The notes under the pieces were generated by a model. That model did not search any database. It saw only the letters and a list, made by a program, of their open reading frames with translations, and was not told where the DNA came from. A program made the position numbers and the translations under genes. A DNA stretch of 64,000 nucleotides from Amnibacterium flavum (GTDB lineage Bacteria > Actinomycetota > Actinomycetes > Actinomycetales > Microbacteriaceae). The DNA lies in NCBI RefSeq assembly GCF_003097495.1, contig NZ_QEOP01000002.1, positions 1,054,001-1,118,000 of the forward strand, written 5' to 3'. Shown piece by piece: positions 34,946 to 44,026 of the stretch. The stretch's first letter is position 1. The number at the start of each line of letters is the position of its first letter.

Positions 34946-35032
34946 GGATCAGCCGCAGAATCCGCCGAGCGGATCTCAACGTCGGCGCCGTTCCGTCCTA
35001 ACGTGGGAATCGACCTCGACGAAGGGATTGCG

Positions 35033-35869
35033 ATGACGAACCCACCGCGTACCTATCTGCAGGGCGTCCCGAGCTGGATCGACACGGAACAACCCGATCC
35101 TGACCAGGCCGCAGAGTTCTACGCCGCCCTCTTCGGCTGGGAGTTCCATCAGGTCACCCCGGCCGCGGCACCCGTCGTCTACCTCGTCGCCACCCTCGAC
35201 GGCGAGGATGTCGCAGGGCTCGGCGGAGTGCCCGACGGGGCCACGGAGACGGCCTGGAACACCTACATCGCCGTCGATGACGCCGACCTCTCGGCGCGAC
35301 GCGTAGAGGCCGCCGGCGGCAGCATCGTGGTTGCGGCTGAGGACGCGGGACCGGGTGGCAGGAGCGCGACCGTGGCCGACCCCGCCGGGGCGCGATTCCG
35401 ACTCTGGCAGGCTCGGCGCAGGCTCGGAGCCCAGATCGTCAACGCTCCCGGCAGCTGGAACTTCAGCACCCTGCACACTCCCGACCCCGATGCGGCGCTC
35501 GCTTTCTACGGCGAGGTGTTCGGCTGGGAAGCGCTCGGCAGGGATCCGGGGCTCGGCGACGTGATGGTCGCGGTCCCCGGTTACGGAGACCACCTCGAGG
35601 CGACGGTCGACCCTGATATCCGGGACAGGCAGGCCTTCGCTCCTGACAGGTTCGAGGACGTGGTCGCCTGGGTCGGGTCGACATCCACGGGGGAGACCGC
35701 GGGCTGGAAGGTCCAGTTCACCGTCGCCGATCGGGATGCCGTCCGGACAGCCGCGGTCGCATTCGGTGGGACGGTCGTCTCGACGCGCGACACCGACTGG
35801 ACCCTGGAGGCCCTCATCGAGGACCCCCAGGGAGCGCGGTTCGTCGCGAGTCAGTTCCTCGGCGGCTGA
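35033..35869 (+). CDS. VOC (glyoxalase/bleomycin resistance) tandem-domain protein
   Basis: A 278-residue cytosolic protein with two VOC domains: about 10-130 (SWIDTEQPDPDQAAEFYAAL, ATVADPAGARFRLWQ) and about 145-275 (FSTLHTPDPDAALAFYGEV, EDPQGARFVASQF). ATG 35033 has GAAGG upstream, so the GTG at 35003 is rejected. Proteins of this group are dioxygenase-like or hydroxylase-like VOC members; the usual metal-binding His/Glu set is partly missing in the first domain, so it may bind small molecules rather than catalyse. Stand-alone gene after the exporter pair. Confidence 0.85.
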   Translation: MTNPPRTYLQGVPSWIDTEQPDPDQAAEFYAALFGWEFHQVTPAAAPVVYLVATLDGEDVAGLGGVPDGATETAWNTYIAVDDADLSARRVEAAGGSIVVAAEDAGPGGRSATVADPAGARFRLWQARRRLGAQIVNAPGSWNFSTLHTPDPDAALAFYGEVFGWEALGRDPGLGDVMVAVPGYGDHLEATVDPDIRDRQAFAPDRFEDVVAWVGSTSTGETAGWKVQFTVADRDAVRTAAVAFGGTVVSTRDTDWTLEALIEDPQGARFVASQFLGG

Positions 35870-36019
35870 TTCGCAGCGTCTCTGCGCCCAGTCCGGGCCG
35901 GGGGAGTAGCCCGGGGACGAGCTGTCGAGTGGGCAGCCGCGGCCTTCCTGCGCGATGCCGGGTCGCAGTGGCGGGAGCAGATCATCGTGCCCGCCGTTCC
36001 AGCGTCGGCTGGCAGCCGG

Positions 36020-36514
36020 TCAGTCGACGACGACCTCGTTCAGGCGACCGGTCGCGACGTCGAACACGAAGCCGCGGATCGAGTCCTTGATCGGGATGAA
36101 CGGACTGGACCTGATCCGCCGGATCGACTGGGCCACATCGGCGTCGGCGTCGGCGAAGGACTCGGCGGCCCACGGCGGTCGGATCCCGGTGTCCTCCTCG
36201 ATCGACTGCTTGAACGCGTCGTCGGTGAAGGTGAGCATCCCGCAGTCGGTGTGGTGGATGAGCACGATCTCCTTCGTCCCGAGCAGCCGCTGGCTGATCG
36301 CGAGCGACCGGATCTCGTCCTCGGTGATCACGCCGCCCGCGTTGCGGATGACGTGCGACTCGCCGTCGCCGAGTCCGAGCACCGCGTACACGTTGATGCG
36401 GGCGTCCATGCAGGCGACGACGGCGATCTGCTTGGACGGGGGAAGGGGCAGCGGGCCCGAGAAGGTGGAGGCGTAGGTCTCGTTGTTGGCGAGCAGTTCG
36501 TCGGTGACAGTCAT
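36020..36514 (-). CDS. Beta-class carbonic anhydrase
   Basis: A 164-residue beta carbonic anhydrase. Zinc and catalytic residues: CMDAR with Cys35, Asp37 and Arg39, then VLIHHTDCGML with His88 and Cys91, the normal Cys-His-Cys ligand set. It hydrates CO2 to bicarbonate for carboxylation and pH balance. ATG 36514 is chosen as the start (MTVTDELLANN); the longer frame upstream reads as low-complexity Arg/Pro. The short size fits the Rv1284/type IV-like mycobacterial subgroup. It stands alone, convergent with the VOC gene. Confidence 0.93.
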   Translation of the reverse strand: MTVTDELLANNETYASTFSGPLPLPPSKQIAVVACMDARINVYAVLGLGDGESHVIRNAGGVITEDEIRSLAISQRLLGTKEIVLIHHTDCGMLTFTDDAFKQSIEEDTGIRPPWAAESFADADADVAQSIRRIRSSPFIPIKDSIRGFVFDVATGRLNEVVVD

Positions 36515-36622
36515 GCCCTCGACGCTAGGGACACGGCGGGGCACGTCGACCCGTGTTACGCAATGGGTCGGGCGGCATCCCTCCCGCGGCACCGACTCGA
36601 CGGCGCGCGGCGTCGGGTGTCG

Positions 36623-37552
36623 TCAGCGGTAGCGCCGGGGGACCGTCCAGTGACTCCCGAACTCGATGTCGTAGCTGTCGGGGGAGAAGGGGCTGTCGCC
36701 GCCCGCGGGGTAGCTCGTCAGCTCCCCGAACACGATCCGGCCTCCGACGTCGTAGAGGTCGACGCGCACGAAGTCGGTCTCGGCGCCGAGCGTCTCGGCC
36801 ACCGCGATCATCTCGGCCAGACGCTCCGGTCGAGCGGGAACCGGATCGGCCCACGCGGGGCCGCCGCTGAGAGGCAGGTGCTCCCACGCGGGAGTGAAGA
36901 AGTCCTGGGTGCGGGCGCCGAACCGCGACTGGTCGACCTGGATGTACCGGCAGGTGCCGTGGAACACGAACAGCTTGGAGTCGGCCGGGATCTCTCCGTT
37001 CGGCCCAGCGAGCATCTCCTCGACGAGGATCCGAGGTCGCACCCGGCCGTACGCCCACTCCCGGTTCGGTCCCTGGCCGTACAGCTTGGTCGTCCAATTC
37101 GCCGCGATCGGCGCCAGGTCGCCGAGCAGGCCGGGTCGTGGCCTCACGTGCCGGTACATCCAGCTCCACCGGGCCTCCGGCAGCTCCGCATCGAAAGGGG
37201 CCCCGGGCGAGACGACGATGCAGGCGCCGCTGCCGTGCGTCGGTTTGACGACGTAGCTCTCAGGAAGGTCGAGGTCGACCAGCCCGCCGGGATCGTCGAG
37301 GATCGCGTACGCGGTCGGCAGGAACGCCTCGCCGACGCGATCGGCCACGTACTCGCGCACCGCCGCCTTGTCGGCGAACACCACGAGCAGCGGCCGGTGG
37401 TCCCGCAGCATCTTGTAGCGCACCTTCGCGGTGAACGACCGGGGGCTGCGGGTGCGCAGCAGCCGCCAGGACCGGACGAGACGGCTCCGCTCGCGCCATC
37501 GCGGCCTCGGTCGGGCCGGCGAGGCGGGAGGCGGATCGGCCGAGGTGGACAC
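36623..37552 (-). CDS. TupA-like ATP-grasp family protein
   Basis: A 309-residue protein of the TupA-like ATP-grasp type. Seen: FTAKVRYKMLRDHRPLLVVFADKAAVREYVADRVG (N-terminal domain), LPESYVVKPTHGSGACIVV with the ATP-binding Lys and Gly-rich loop, RILVEEMLAGPNGEIPADSKLFVFHG with the metal-binding acidic residues, and VRVDLYDVGGRIVFGELTSYPAGG, close to the Glu-containing ATP-grasp end. Family members attach amino acids or peptides to polymers (TupA: teichuronopeptide) or act in capsule/wall modification. Surrounding genes give no clue. An N-terminal 35 residues are Pro/Arg-rich and basic. The GTG start is provisional since ribosome binding is weak. Confidence 0.78.
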   Translation of the reverse strand: MSTSADPPPASPARPRPRWRERSRLVRSWRLLRTRSPRSFTAKVRYKMLRDHRPLLVVFADKAAVREYVADRVGEAFLPTAYAILDDPGGLVDLDLPESYVVKPTHGSGACIVVSPGAPFDAELPEARWSWMYRHVRPRPGLLGDLAPIAANWTTKLYGQGPNREWAYGRVRPRILVEEMLAGPNGEIPADSKLFVFHGTCRYIQVDQSRFGARTQDFFTPAWEHLPLSGGPAWADPVPARPERLAEMIAVAETLGAETDFVRVDLYDVGGRIVFGELTSYPAGGDSPFSPDSYDIEFGSHWTVPRRYR

Positions 37553-37722
37553 GGAGCACAGTCTCGCCCATGCGGCGCGGTCAGCCGGACGTCTCGAGCG
37601 ACGGTAACGTCATTGCGGCGGGATCGTACGCCGTCCGCACAGCCGGTACACGGCTAATAAGCGAACGGCTGGGAGATGATTCCAAGAGTCGCGCGCGCGA
37701 CTCGTGTGGACAGGGAGTGGTA

Positions 37723-38754
37723 TTGGACGGCAATGCGACGACGAGGCACCGCAATGTGTCTCTCCTTTCGGTGACCAGCACGGTCGCTCCGAGAGTGACC
37801 ACGTCGGAGCAGATCGACGCCAAGCTCGCGCCCGTCCTCAAACGACTCCGCCTGCCGACAGGGCTCCTCCAGCGCGTGGCGGGCATCTACGAGCGCCGTA
37901 ACTGGGATGACGCCGAGGGAGGCGACGGCTTCAACGAGGCTGCGATCGCCGCGGGAAAGCGTGCGCTGGCCCAGGCCGGCATCCGGCCCGACGAGGTCGG
38001 TCTGCTGATCAACACCTCCGTCACCCGCAAGCACCTCGAGCCCTCGGTCGCGGTCCGCCTCCACCACGGGCTCGGCCTGCCGTCGTCGGCCATCAACTTC
38101 GACATCGCCAACGCCTGTTTGGGCTTCGTCAACGGGATGAGCCTCGCCGCCCAGATGATCGATTCCGGGCAGATCAAGTACGCGATCGTGATCGACGGCG
38201 AAGACGCCGACGAGATCCAGGTCAACACCATCGAACGCCTCGGGCGCGAGGGCATCGAGCGCGACGACTTCATGAGCGAGTTCGCGAGCCTCACCCTCGG
38301 CTCCGGCGCTGCCGCCGCCGTGCTCGGCCCCGCCGACGCGCACCCCGAAGGTCACCGCATGCTCGGTGGGGTCACCCGTGCGGCCACCGAGTACAACGAA
38401 CTCTGCGTCGGCAGCGTCGAGGGCATGTTCACCGACGCGAAGGCGCTGCTGAAGGGCGGACTCGACCTGGTGGTCTCCGCCTGGAAGGAAGCCACCCGCG
38501 ACTGGAACTGGAAGGGCATGGACCGCTACGTCCTGCACCAGGTCTCGGATGTCCACACGAACGCCATCATCCGAGCCGTCGGCATCGACCGCTCGCGTGT
38601 GCCGCTGACCTATCCGAAATTCGGCAACGTCGGGCCCGCATCGATCCCGATGACGCTGGCCGAGGAGGCGCCGACTCTCAAGCGCGGCGACCGCGTGCTC
38701 ATGATGGGCGTCGGGTCGGGCCTCAACACGGCGATGATGGAACTGGCCTGGTGA
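37723..38754 (+). CDS. oleA: OleA, thiolase-like head-to-head fatty-acyl condensing enzyme
   Basis: A 343-residue thiolase-superfamily enzyme. Nucleophilic Cys132 in NFDIANACLGFVNGM and Glu106 in HLEPSV, 26 residues apart exactly as in OleA; MDRYVLHQVSDVHTNAII supplies the His and TYPKFGNVGPASIPM the Asn. OleA joins two long-chain acyl-CoAs head to head to give a beta-keto acid. Downstream genes oleBC and oleD overlap by 4 bases each, confirming the assignment. The start is TTG 37723 with AGGGAG six bases upstream; a GTG at 37717 is an alternative. Longer upstream frames to 37570 read as Arg-rich noise. A beta-ketoacyl-ACP synthase III identity is ruled out by the operon. Confidence 0.93.
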   Translation: MDGNATTRHRNVSLLSVTSTVAPRVTTSEQIDAKLAPVLKRLRLPTGLLQRVAGIYERRNWDDAEGGDGFNEAAIAAGKRALAQAGIRPDEVGLLINTSVTRKHLEPSVAVRLHHGLGLPSSAINFDIANACLGFVNGMSLAAQMIDSGQIKYAIVIDGEDADEIQVNTIERLGREGIERDDFMSEFASLTLGSGAAAAVLGPADAHPEGHRMLGGVTRAATEYNELCVGSVEGMFTDAKALLKGGLDLVVSAWKEATRDWNWKGMDRYVLHQVSDVHTNAIIRAVGIDRSRVPLTYPKFGNVGPASIPMTLAEEAPTLKRGDRVLMMGVGSGLNTAMMELAW

Positions 38755-41468
38755 CACTCGCCCGCGGAGGGCCCCGTGCCGCCGCGTCGCCGCCCCCTCT
38801 CGGGCTGCCCGGCCTCGACCCCGCCTGGTCCCGTCTCGTCGACAGCACGGACGCGTTGACGGGTTCGAGCGTCACCTGGCACCTCCTCGACACCGGTGCG
38901 GCACTCGAGGCTCTCGGCGCCACACCCGTCGGCACGATCGTCGCCGTCCACGGCAATCCCACCTGGTCGTACCTCTGGCGGCGGCTGGCTGCCGAGACGC
39001 TGCGCCGGGCGGGCGAAGGCGGGCCGGCGTGGAGGGTGATCGCGCCCGACCAGCTCGAGATGGGGTTCTCCGAACGCACCGGCGCCACCCGCCGACTCGC
39101 CGACCGGGTCCGCGACATCGGTGCCCTCACCGACGTACTCGACCTCGACGGTCCCGTCGTCGCCCTCGGACACGACTGGGGCGGCGTCGTCGCCATGGGC
39201 TGGGCGGTCGACCACCCTGGGCAACTCAGTGCACTCACCCTTCTGAACACGGCCATCCATCAGCCCGAAGGCAGCCCGATCCCCGCTCCACTGCGGCTCG
39301 CGCTCGCACCCGGCGTGCTGTCAACGGCCTCCACGGTCACGCCCGCCTTCCTCGACACGACCCTCGCGCTCGGGCACCCGGTCCTGACCGCCGGGATCAA
39401 GCGCGCCTACCGGGCGCCCTACCTGCATCGCGACCGCCGCGCGGGCATCGCCGGGTTCGTCGCCGACATCCCCGCCACGGCGTCGCACTGGAGCGCGGTC
39501 GAGCTCGACCGCATCGCCGAGGGCATCCGCCACCTCGGTGTCCCCTCGCTCCTGCAATGGGGGCCCGAGGACCCCATCTTCAGCGACCGCTACCTCGACG
39601 ATCTGATCGACCGGATGCCGCACAGCGACGTCCACCGCTACGAGGGCGCCGGCCACCTGATCGCCGAAGACGTCGACTACGCGGGCGCGCTGCTCGACTG
39701 GCTCGACGCCCGGCGCGAGACGCCGGCACCCGCATCCGCCGTCACCGGTGCCGGTGCGGGTGCGGCTGGGTCCGCGCGTCGCCCGCTCTGGTCCAACCTC
39801 GACGCGCTCTCGGCGAGCGCCGAGACCGCGCTGGTCGAACTGGCCCCGCCTTCCGGATCCGAGCCGCGAACGATCAGCTGGTCGCTCCTGTCGCGCCGCG
39901 TGCGGGAACTCGCCTCGGGGCTCGCCGCAGCGGGTGTCGGTGCCGGCGATCGCGTCTCTCTGCTCGTCCCACCGGGCGCCGATCTCACCGCCGCGCTCTA
40001 CGCCTGCCTGCGCATCGGCGCCGTCGTCGTGGTCGCCGATGCCGGTCTCGGCATCCGCGGGCTCACCCGCGCGGTTCGAGGCGCCCATCCCGACGTCGTC
40101 ATCGGTGCCGCACAGGGCCTGGCCGCGGCGCGAGCGCTCGGCTGGCCCGGTCGGCGCATCTCGACCACCCGGCTCGGGCCCGCCCAGCGAGCGGTTCTCG
40201 GCGTCACGACCTCCCTCCCCGATCTGGCACGGCGGGGTGCGGCTTCCGAACTGCCCCCGGAGCCGTCGGCGGATGCCGTCGCCGCGGTGCTCTTCACCTC
40301 GGGCTCGACGGGTCCCGCGAAGGGCGTCGTCTACACCCACGCCCAGCTCGAGGCGCTTCGCGACCTGCTCGCCACCCAGTACGGCGTGGGGGTCGGAACC
40401 GGACTCGTGGCGGGCTTCGCCCCGTTCGCGCTCCTCGGCCCCGCGTTGGGCGCGCGCACCGCGACACCCGACATGGATGTCTCCGCACCCCGCACCCTGA
40501 CCGCCGAGGCCGTCGCGGCCGCCGTGGCGGCCGTGCAGGGGCGGGTGGTATTCCTGTCGCCCGCTGCCATCGCGAACGTCGTCGCCACAGCGGACGGGCT
40601 CGCCGACGACGATCGGGCGGCGCTCTCGGGCGTGGAGCTCGTGCTCTCCGCCGGTGCCCCGGTCTCCGTCGAACTGCTCGACGGCATCACCGCCCTTATG
40701 CCCGGCGCGACCGCGCACACGCCCTACGGCATGACAGAGGGTCTGCTGATGACCGACATCACTCTCGATGGGATCCGGGCCGCCGGGTCGGCGAGCGCCG
40801 TGCCGACGAGGGATGCCGAGATCACGGCCGGGGGAGTGTGCGTCGGACGTCCTGCCCCCGGTGTCTCGGTCCTCATCGCCCCGCTCGACGCCGACGGCGC
40901 CGCGACAGGCCTCCCTGCCGCGGCGGCCGGTGTGACCGGCGAAGTCGTCGTCTCCGCACCGCATCTCAAGCAGGGCTACGACCAGCTCTGGCTCACCGAC
41001 GAGGCCGCGGTCCGCGACACCGCGGAACTGTCGCCGTCTCGGGGCGGCGACGCCCGCTGGCACCGCACGGGCGACGTCGGCCACCTCGACGCCGATGGGC
41101 GGCTGTGGATCGAGGGTCGGCTTCCGCACGTGGTCGTGACGGCCGATGGCGTCGTCACGCCCGTGGGGCCCGAACAGCGGATCGGCGCCGTCGCCGGGGT
41201 CGCACGGGTCGGCATCGCCGGTGTCGGGCCGCGCGGCACCCAGCAGGTGATCGCGATCGTCGAGACCGTTCCCGCCGCCCGCCGCCCCGGACTCGCCGCA
41301 CCCGAGCTCGCCGCCGCAGCCCGGAGCGCAGCCGGCGTTCCACTCGCCGCCGTGCTGGTCGTCCCACGGCTGCCGACCGACATCCGGCACAACTCCAAGA
41401 TCGATCGCGCCCGACTGTCGCGGTGGGCGGAGCGAGTGCTCGCCGGCGGACGGATGAGCGCACCATGA
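38751..41468 (+). CDS. oleBC: OleBC fusion: beta-lactone decarboxylase plus beta-lactone synthetase
   Basis: A 905-residue fusion. Residues about 20-325 are an alpha/beta hydrolase of the haloalkane-dehalogenase-like OleB type: oxyanion region VHGNPTWSYLWR, nucleophile Asp142 in LGHDWGGVV, and the His in YEGAGHLIAED. A Pro/Ala/Gly linker (about 325-350) leads to the OleC part, an AMP-ligase fold: LFTSGSTGPAKGVVYTH as P-loop A3 at about 513-530, THYGM-like HTPYGMTEGLL (A5), RTGDVGHLDADGRLWIEGR (A7-A8) and the Lys in HNSKIDRARL. OleC closes the beta-hydroxy acid to a beta-lactone and OleB releases CO2 to give the cis-olefin. Fusion of B and C is known in Micrococcus-type actinobacteria. GTG start overlaps oleA by 4 bases. 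Confidence 0.93.
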   Translation: MTLARGGPRAAASPPPLGLPGLDPAWSRLVDSTDALTGSSVTWHLLDTGAALEALGATPVGTIVAVHGNPTWSYLWRRLAAETLRRAGEGGPAWRVIAPDQLEMGFSERTGATRRLADRVRDIGALTDVLDLDGPVVALGHDWGGVVAMGWAVDHPGQLSALTLLNTAIHQPEGSPIPAPLRLALAPGVLSTASTVTPAFLDTTLALGHPVLTAGIKRAYRAPYLHRDRRAGIAGFVADIPATASHWSAVELDRIAEGIRHLGVPSLLQWGPEDPIFSDRYLDDLIDRMPHSDVHRYEGAGHLIAEDVDYAGALLDWLDARRETPAPASAVTGAGAGAAGSARRPLWSNLDALSASAETALVELAPPSGSEPRTISWSLLSRRVRELASGLAAAGVGAGDRVSLLVPPGADLTAALYACLRIGAVVVVADAGLGIRGLTRAVRGAHPDVVIGAAQGLAAARALGWPGRRISTTRLGPAQRAVLGVTTSLPDLARRGAASELPPEPSADAVAAVLFTSGSTGPAKGVVYTHAQLEALRDLLATQYGVGVGTGLVAGFAPFALLGPALGARTATPDMDVSAPRTLTAEAVAAAVAAVQGRVVFLSPAAIANVVATADGLADDDRAALSGVELVLSAGAPVSVELLDGITALMPGATAHTPYGMTEGLLMTDITLDGIRAAGSASAVPTRDAEITAGGVCVGRPAPGVSVLIAPLDADGAATGLPAAAAGVTGEVVVSAPHLKQGYDQLWLTDEAAVRDTAELSPSRGGDARWHRTGDVGHLDADGRLWIEGRLPHVVVTADGVVTPVGPEQRIGAVAGVARVGIAGVGPRGTQQVIAIVETVPAARRPGLAAPELAAAARSAAGVPLAAVLVVPRLPTDIRHNSKIDRARLSRWAERVLAGGRMSAP

Positions 41469-42430
41469 AGGTGCTCGTCACCGGCGCCAGCGGACTCCTC
41501 GGCGGAGCGGTCGCCGCGGCCATCGCGTCCGCCGGCCACGACGTGCGAACCTTCCAGCGCCGCCCCGCCCGGATTCCGGGGACGGTCGACGTACTCGGCT
41601 CCGTCACCGACCGCACGGCGGTCGACGCCGCGCTCGCCGGAACGGACGCGGTCGTCCACCTCGCCGCGAAGGTGTCGCTCGCCGGAGACCCCGCGGAGTT
41701 CGAGGCGGTCAACGTCGGCGGCACCCGCGACCTGATCGGTTCCGCCCGCGCGCACGGAGTGCGCCGCCTCGTCTTCGTGTCGTCCCCCTCGGTCGCGCAC
41801 ACGGGCGAATCGATCGTGGGCCTCGGCGCCGATCCGGCGGACCCGTCGACCGCCCGCGGGGAGTACGCCCGCACCAAGGCCGTCGCCGAACGACTCGCGC
41901 TCGCCGCGGACTCGGACTCCCTCCACGTCGTCGCCGTCCGCCCCCACCTCGTCTGGGGCCCGGGCGACACCCAGCTGGTCGCGCGCATCGTCGAGCGGGC
42001 TCGAACGGGCCGGCTTCCGACGCTCGGCTCCGGAGCCGCGCTGATCGACACGACCTACATCGACAACGCCGCCTCGGCGATCGCGGCCGCGCTCGAGCGG
42101 GTCGATGCGATCCACGGCAATTCGTACGTCGTCACCAACGGCGAACCGCGACCGGTCGCCGAGATGCTCGCCGGCATCTGCCGGGCCGCGGGGGTGCGGC
42201 CGCCGCGCTGGCACGTGCCCGCCCGGGTGGCTCGTGCCGCCGGGGGAGCCGTCGAAGCCGTCTGGCGGGTGCGTCCCGGTGAGGACGAGCCGCCGATGAC
42301 GCGCTTCCTCGCCGAGCAGCTGTCCACCGCTCACTGGTTCGACCAGCGTGCGACCCGTCGCGACCTGCAGTGGACTCCCGCCGTCAGCCTCGACGAAGGG
42401 CTCGCCCGGCTGGCGATCTCCTACCGCTGA
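41465..42430 (+). CDS. oleD: OleD, NADPH-dependent beta-keto acid reductase
   Basis: A 321-residue SDR-type enzyme of the extended 3-beta-HSD family. N-terminal nucleotide fold VLVTGASGLLGGAV; the catalytic Tyr and Lys stand in GEYARTKAVAERL (Tyr134, Lys138), with LVFVSSPSVAHTGE before. It reduces the OleA product 2-alkyl-3-keto acid to the 3-hydroxy acid that OleC turns into a lactone. Overlaps oleBC by 4 bases (ATGA). With these three genes the whole head-to-head olefin pathway is present. No tight downstream gene; a DUF1761 gene follows after 55 bases. Confidence 0.92.
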   Translation: MKVLVTGASGLLGGAVAAAIASAGHDVRTFQRRPARIPGTVDVLGSVTDRTAVDAALAGTDAVVHLAAKVSLAGDPAEFEAVNVGGTRDLIGSARAHGVRRLVFVSSPSVAHTGESIVGLGADPADPSTARGEYARTKAVAERLALAADSDSLHVVAVRPHLVWGPGDTQLVARIVERARTGRLPTLGSGAALIDTTYIDNAASAIAAALERVDAIHGNSYVVTNGEPRPVAEMLAGICRAAGVRPPRWHVPARVARAAGGAVEAVWRVRPGEDEPPMTRFLAEQLSTAHWFDQRATRRDLQWTPAVSLDEGLARLAISYR

Positions 42431-42485
42431 GCGTCGCAACCGCCGGGGGCTGGTGCCGTCCCGCCGTGGGGCCTACGGTGTGCGG

Positions 42486-42908
42486 ATGGTCCCCGAAATC
42501 AACTACCTCGCCGTCATCGCCGCGACGCTCTCGACGATGATCGTTGGATCGATCTGGTACACGCCGAAAGTGTTCGGCACACTCTGGATGCGGCTCGCCA
42601 AGGTGCCGCCGGTGACAGGAACCCGCGCAGCGATCGCGCCGATCATCGCCACGCTGATCGTGAGTTTCGTGACCGCGTGGGTGCTGGCGGGATCGGTCTA
42701 CATCTCGCAGCAGTTCTACGGTGGATCGTTCCTCGGCAACGCGATGATCACGGGCCTGGTGCTGTTCGCTGGCTTCACGGCAGCGCGGTTCATCACCCAT
42801 GACGCGTTCGAGCGCCGACCCGCACCGCTGACCGTCTTGAACATCACGCACGAGCTGGTGACGATCGTCATCATGGCGTTCATCATCGGCATCTGGCCGC
42901 CCGCCTGA
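42486..42908 (+). CDS. DUF1761 membrane protein
   Basis: A 140-residue integral membrane protein with four hydrophobic helices (LAVIAATLSTMIVGSIWYTP, IAPIIATLIVSFVTAWVLAGS, NAMITGLVLFAGFTAARF, ELVTIVIMAFIIGIWPP). The SIWYTPKVFGTLWM segment matches DUF1761. ATG 42486 follows GTGCGG and stands 55 bases after oleD, so it may be transcribed with it. Function unknown; the longer frame upstream runs inside oleD. Confidence 0.85.
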   Translation: MVPEINYLAVIAATLSTMIVGSIWYTPKVFGTLWMRLAKVPPVTGTRAAIAPIIATLIVSFVTAWVLAGSVYISQQFYGGSFLGNAMITGLVLFAGFTAARFITHDAFERRPAPLTVLNITHELVTIVIMAFIIGIWPPA

Positions 42909-42933
42909 GCGACCTCGGAACGGACTGCGCCGG

Positions 42934-43326
42934 TCAGCCCTGTCCGCTGACCTTCTCCGCCTCGATGGTGAGGATGATCCGCGTCTGATCGCGTCCGCCG
43001 TACCAGGGGTAGGGCTGGTCGGTGTACTTCTGCGAGAGGGCGTCGATGTGCTCGGCGCCGCCCTCCGTCGACATGGAGACGACGCGGCCGCGCACCTGGA
43101 TGTACCGGAACGGGTTGTCGGGATCCTGCACGGCGAGAGCGACTCGGGGATCGCGCTCCACGTTGCGGACCTTCAGGAACCCGACGACCGTGTTGATCAG
43201 CACGTGCTCGCCGTCGGTGTCCACCCAGGTCTCGGTGACCTGGGGGGAACCGTCGGCCATGATCGTGGAGATGAAGCACGGGCTGCGCTTCCCCAGCAGG
43301 TCGAGAAGGTCAGGGGTCATCGGCAT
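42934..43326 (-). CDS. PNPOx/FDOR-type flavin/F420-dependent oxidoreductase family
   Basis: A 130-residue single-domain split-barrel protein of the TIGR03618-like group: PCFISTIMADGSPQVTETWVDTDGEHVLINTV, FLKVRNVERDPRVALAVQDP, and FRYIQVRGRVVSM are typical strands. Such proteins bind F420 or FMN and reduce small molecules. ATG 43326 follows GAGGAG seven bases upstream; the frame beyond it is shadow. It is convergent with the DUF1761 gene and divergent from the next small gene. True substrate unknown. Confidence 0.88.
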   Translation of the reverse strand: MPMTPDLLDLLGKRSPCFISTIMADGSPQVTETWVDTDGEHVLINTVVGFLKVRNVERDPRVALAVQDPDNPFRYIQVRGRVVSMSTEGGAEHIDALSQKYTDQPYPWYGGRDQTRIILTIEAEKVSGQG

Positions 43327-43495
43327 GGCGGTCTCCTCGATGCCGGTCCGGTCGGCCGGCGATTGCTGCCAGTCTCGCCGAGCGCGGCCGTGAGCTTGCC
43401 GCACGCCGCCTGGGTCACCGGCCGGCCGGGCTCGGCTCTCAGCGGCACGGGCCAGGATGAGCTCGGGGCGGACGAGGAACGGGAGCCGGGCGCGC

Positions 43496-44026
43496 ATGGT
43501 CGATGAGGTGGAGGCGGATCTCGCCGAACTGCTGCAGCGAACGATCGCCGCGCTCGAAGCCTCCGGCGCGCACGACGAGGCATTGGGGGAGTACCGCCGG
43601 AAGAAGGGCCTGCTCGGGCTCGGCGGCTCGGTCGTGCTCGTCCCCGTCGGCAGGGCATGGCGCGTCGGCCGACTCCTGCTGACCCGTGACGGTCGCATCT
43701 TCGATGTCGGCACCACCACCCGCGCCGTCGACCCCCGGCATCCGAACTACCAGTCGGTGTCGGGCGAGGATCGCCGCGACGACCGGCGGGCCGCGTTCGA
43801 GGGCGACTTCGCGGAGGGCGAGGTCGTCAACCACGACTTCACGCCCATCGCGGTGGACGCGCAGGCGCTCTCCGCCGGCTCCGGTCCCCTGAGCGTCCAG
43901 GACGGCCGGCTCGTGATCGAGTGGGCCAAGGGGCAGAAGGCCGTGCCTCTCGCCGGCTACCTCGTCGAACGTGTCGCACTGCTGCGCAAGCGAGACGGCT
44001 GGGACGAACCCGACATGGCCGGCTAG
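43496..44026 (+). CDS. Conserved actinobacterial protein, function unknown
   Basis: A 176-residue cytosolic protein. I recognise its general form from Microbacteriaceae genomes, but not its function; homologues are sometimes labelled glutaminase without evident basis. Visible parts: N-terminal helices DEVEADLAELLQRTIAALEA, a beta-rich core (VVLVPVGRAWRVGRLLLTRDGRIFDVG), and a segment EWAKGQKAVPLAGYLVERVALLRK. Start ATG 43496 has GGGAG upstream; ATG 43457 would add 13 Arg/Ser-rich residues and is less likely. The gene is convergent with the hydrolase gene, their stops overlapping by 4 bases. Confidence 0.65.
   Translation: MVDEVEADLAELLQRTIAALEASGAHDEALGEYRRKKGLLGLGGSVVLVPVGRAWRVGRLLLTRDGRIFDVGTTTRAVDPRHPNYQSVSGEDRRDDRRAAFEGDFAEGEVVNHDFTPIAVDAQALSAGSGPLSVQDGRLVIEWAKGQKAVPLAGYLVERVALLRKRDGWDEPDMAG

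Noticed and set aside
39029-42430. 1133-residue frame in the ole region, and a 689-residue frame on the other strand (39321-41390)
   Set aside because: Arg-rich or Gly/Asp-rich shadows of oleBC; only the last part of the first is real (oleD, 41465-42430).
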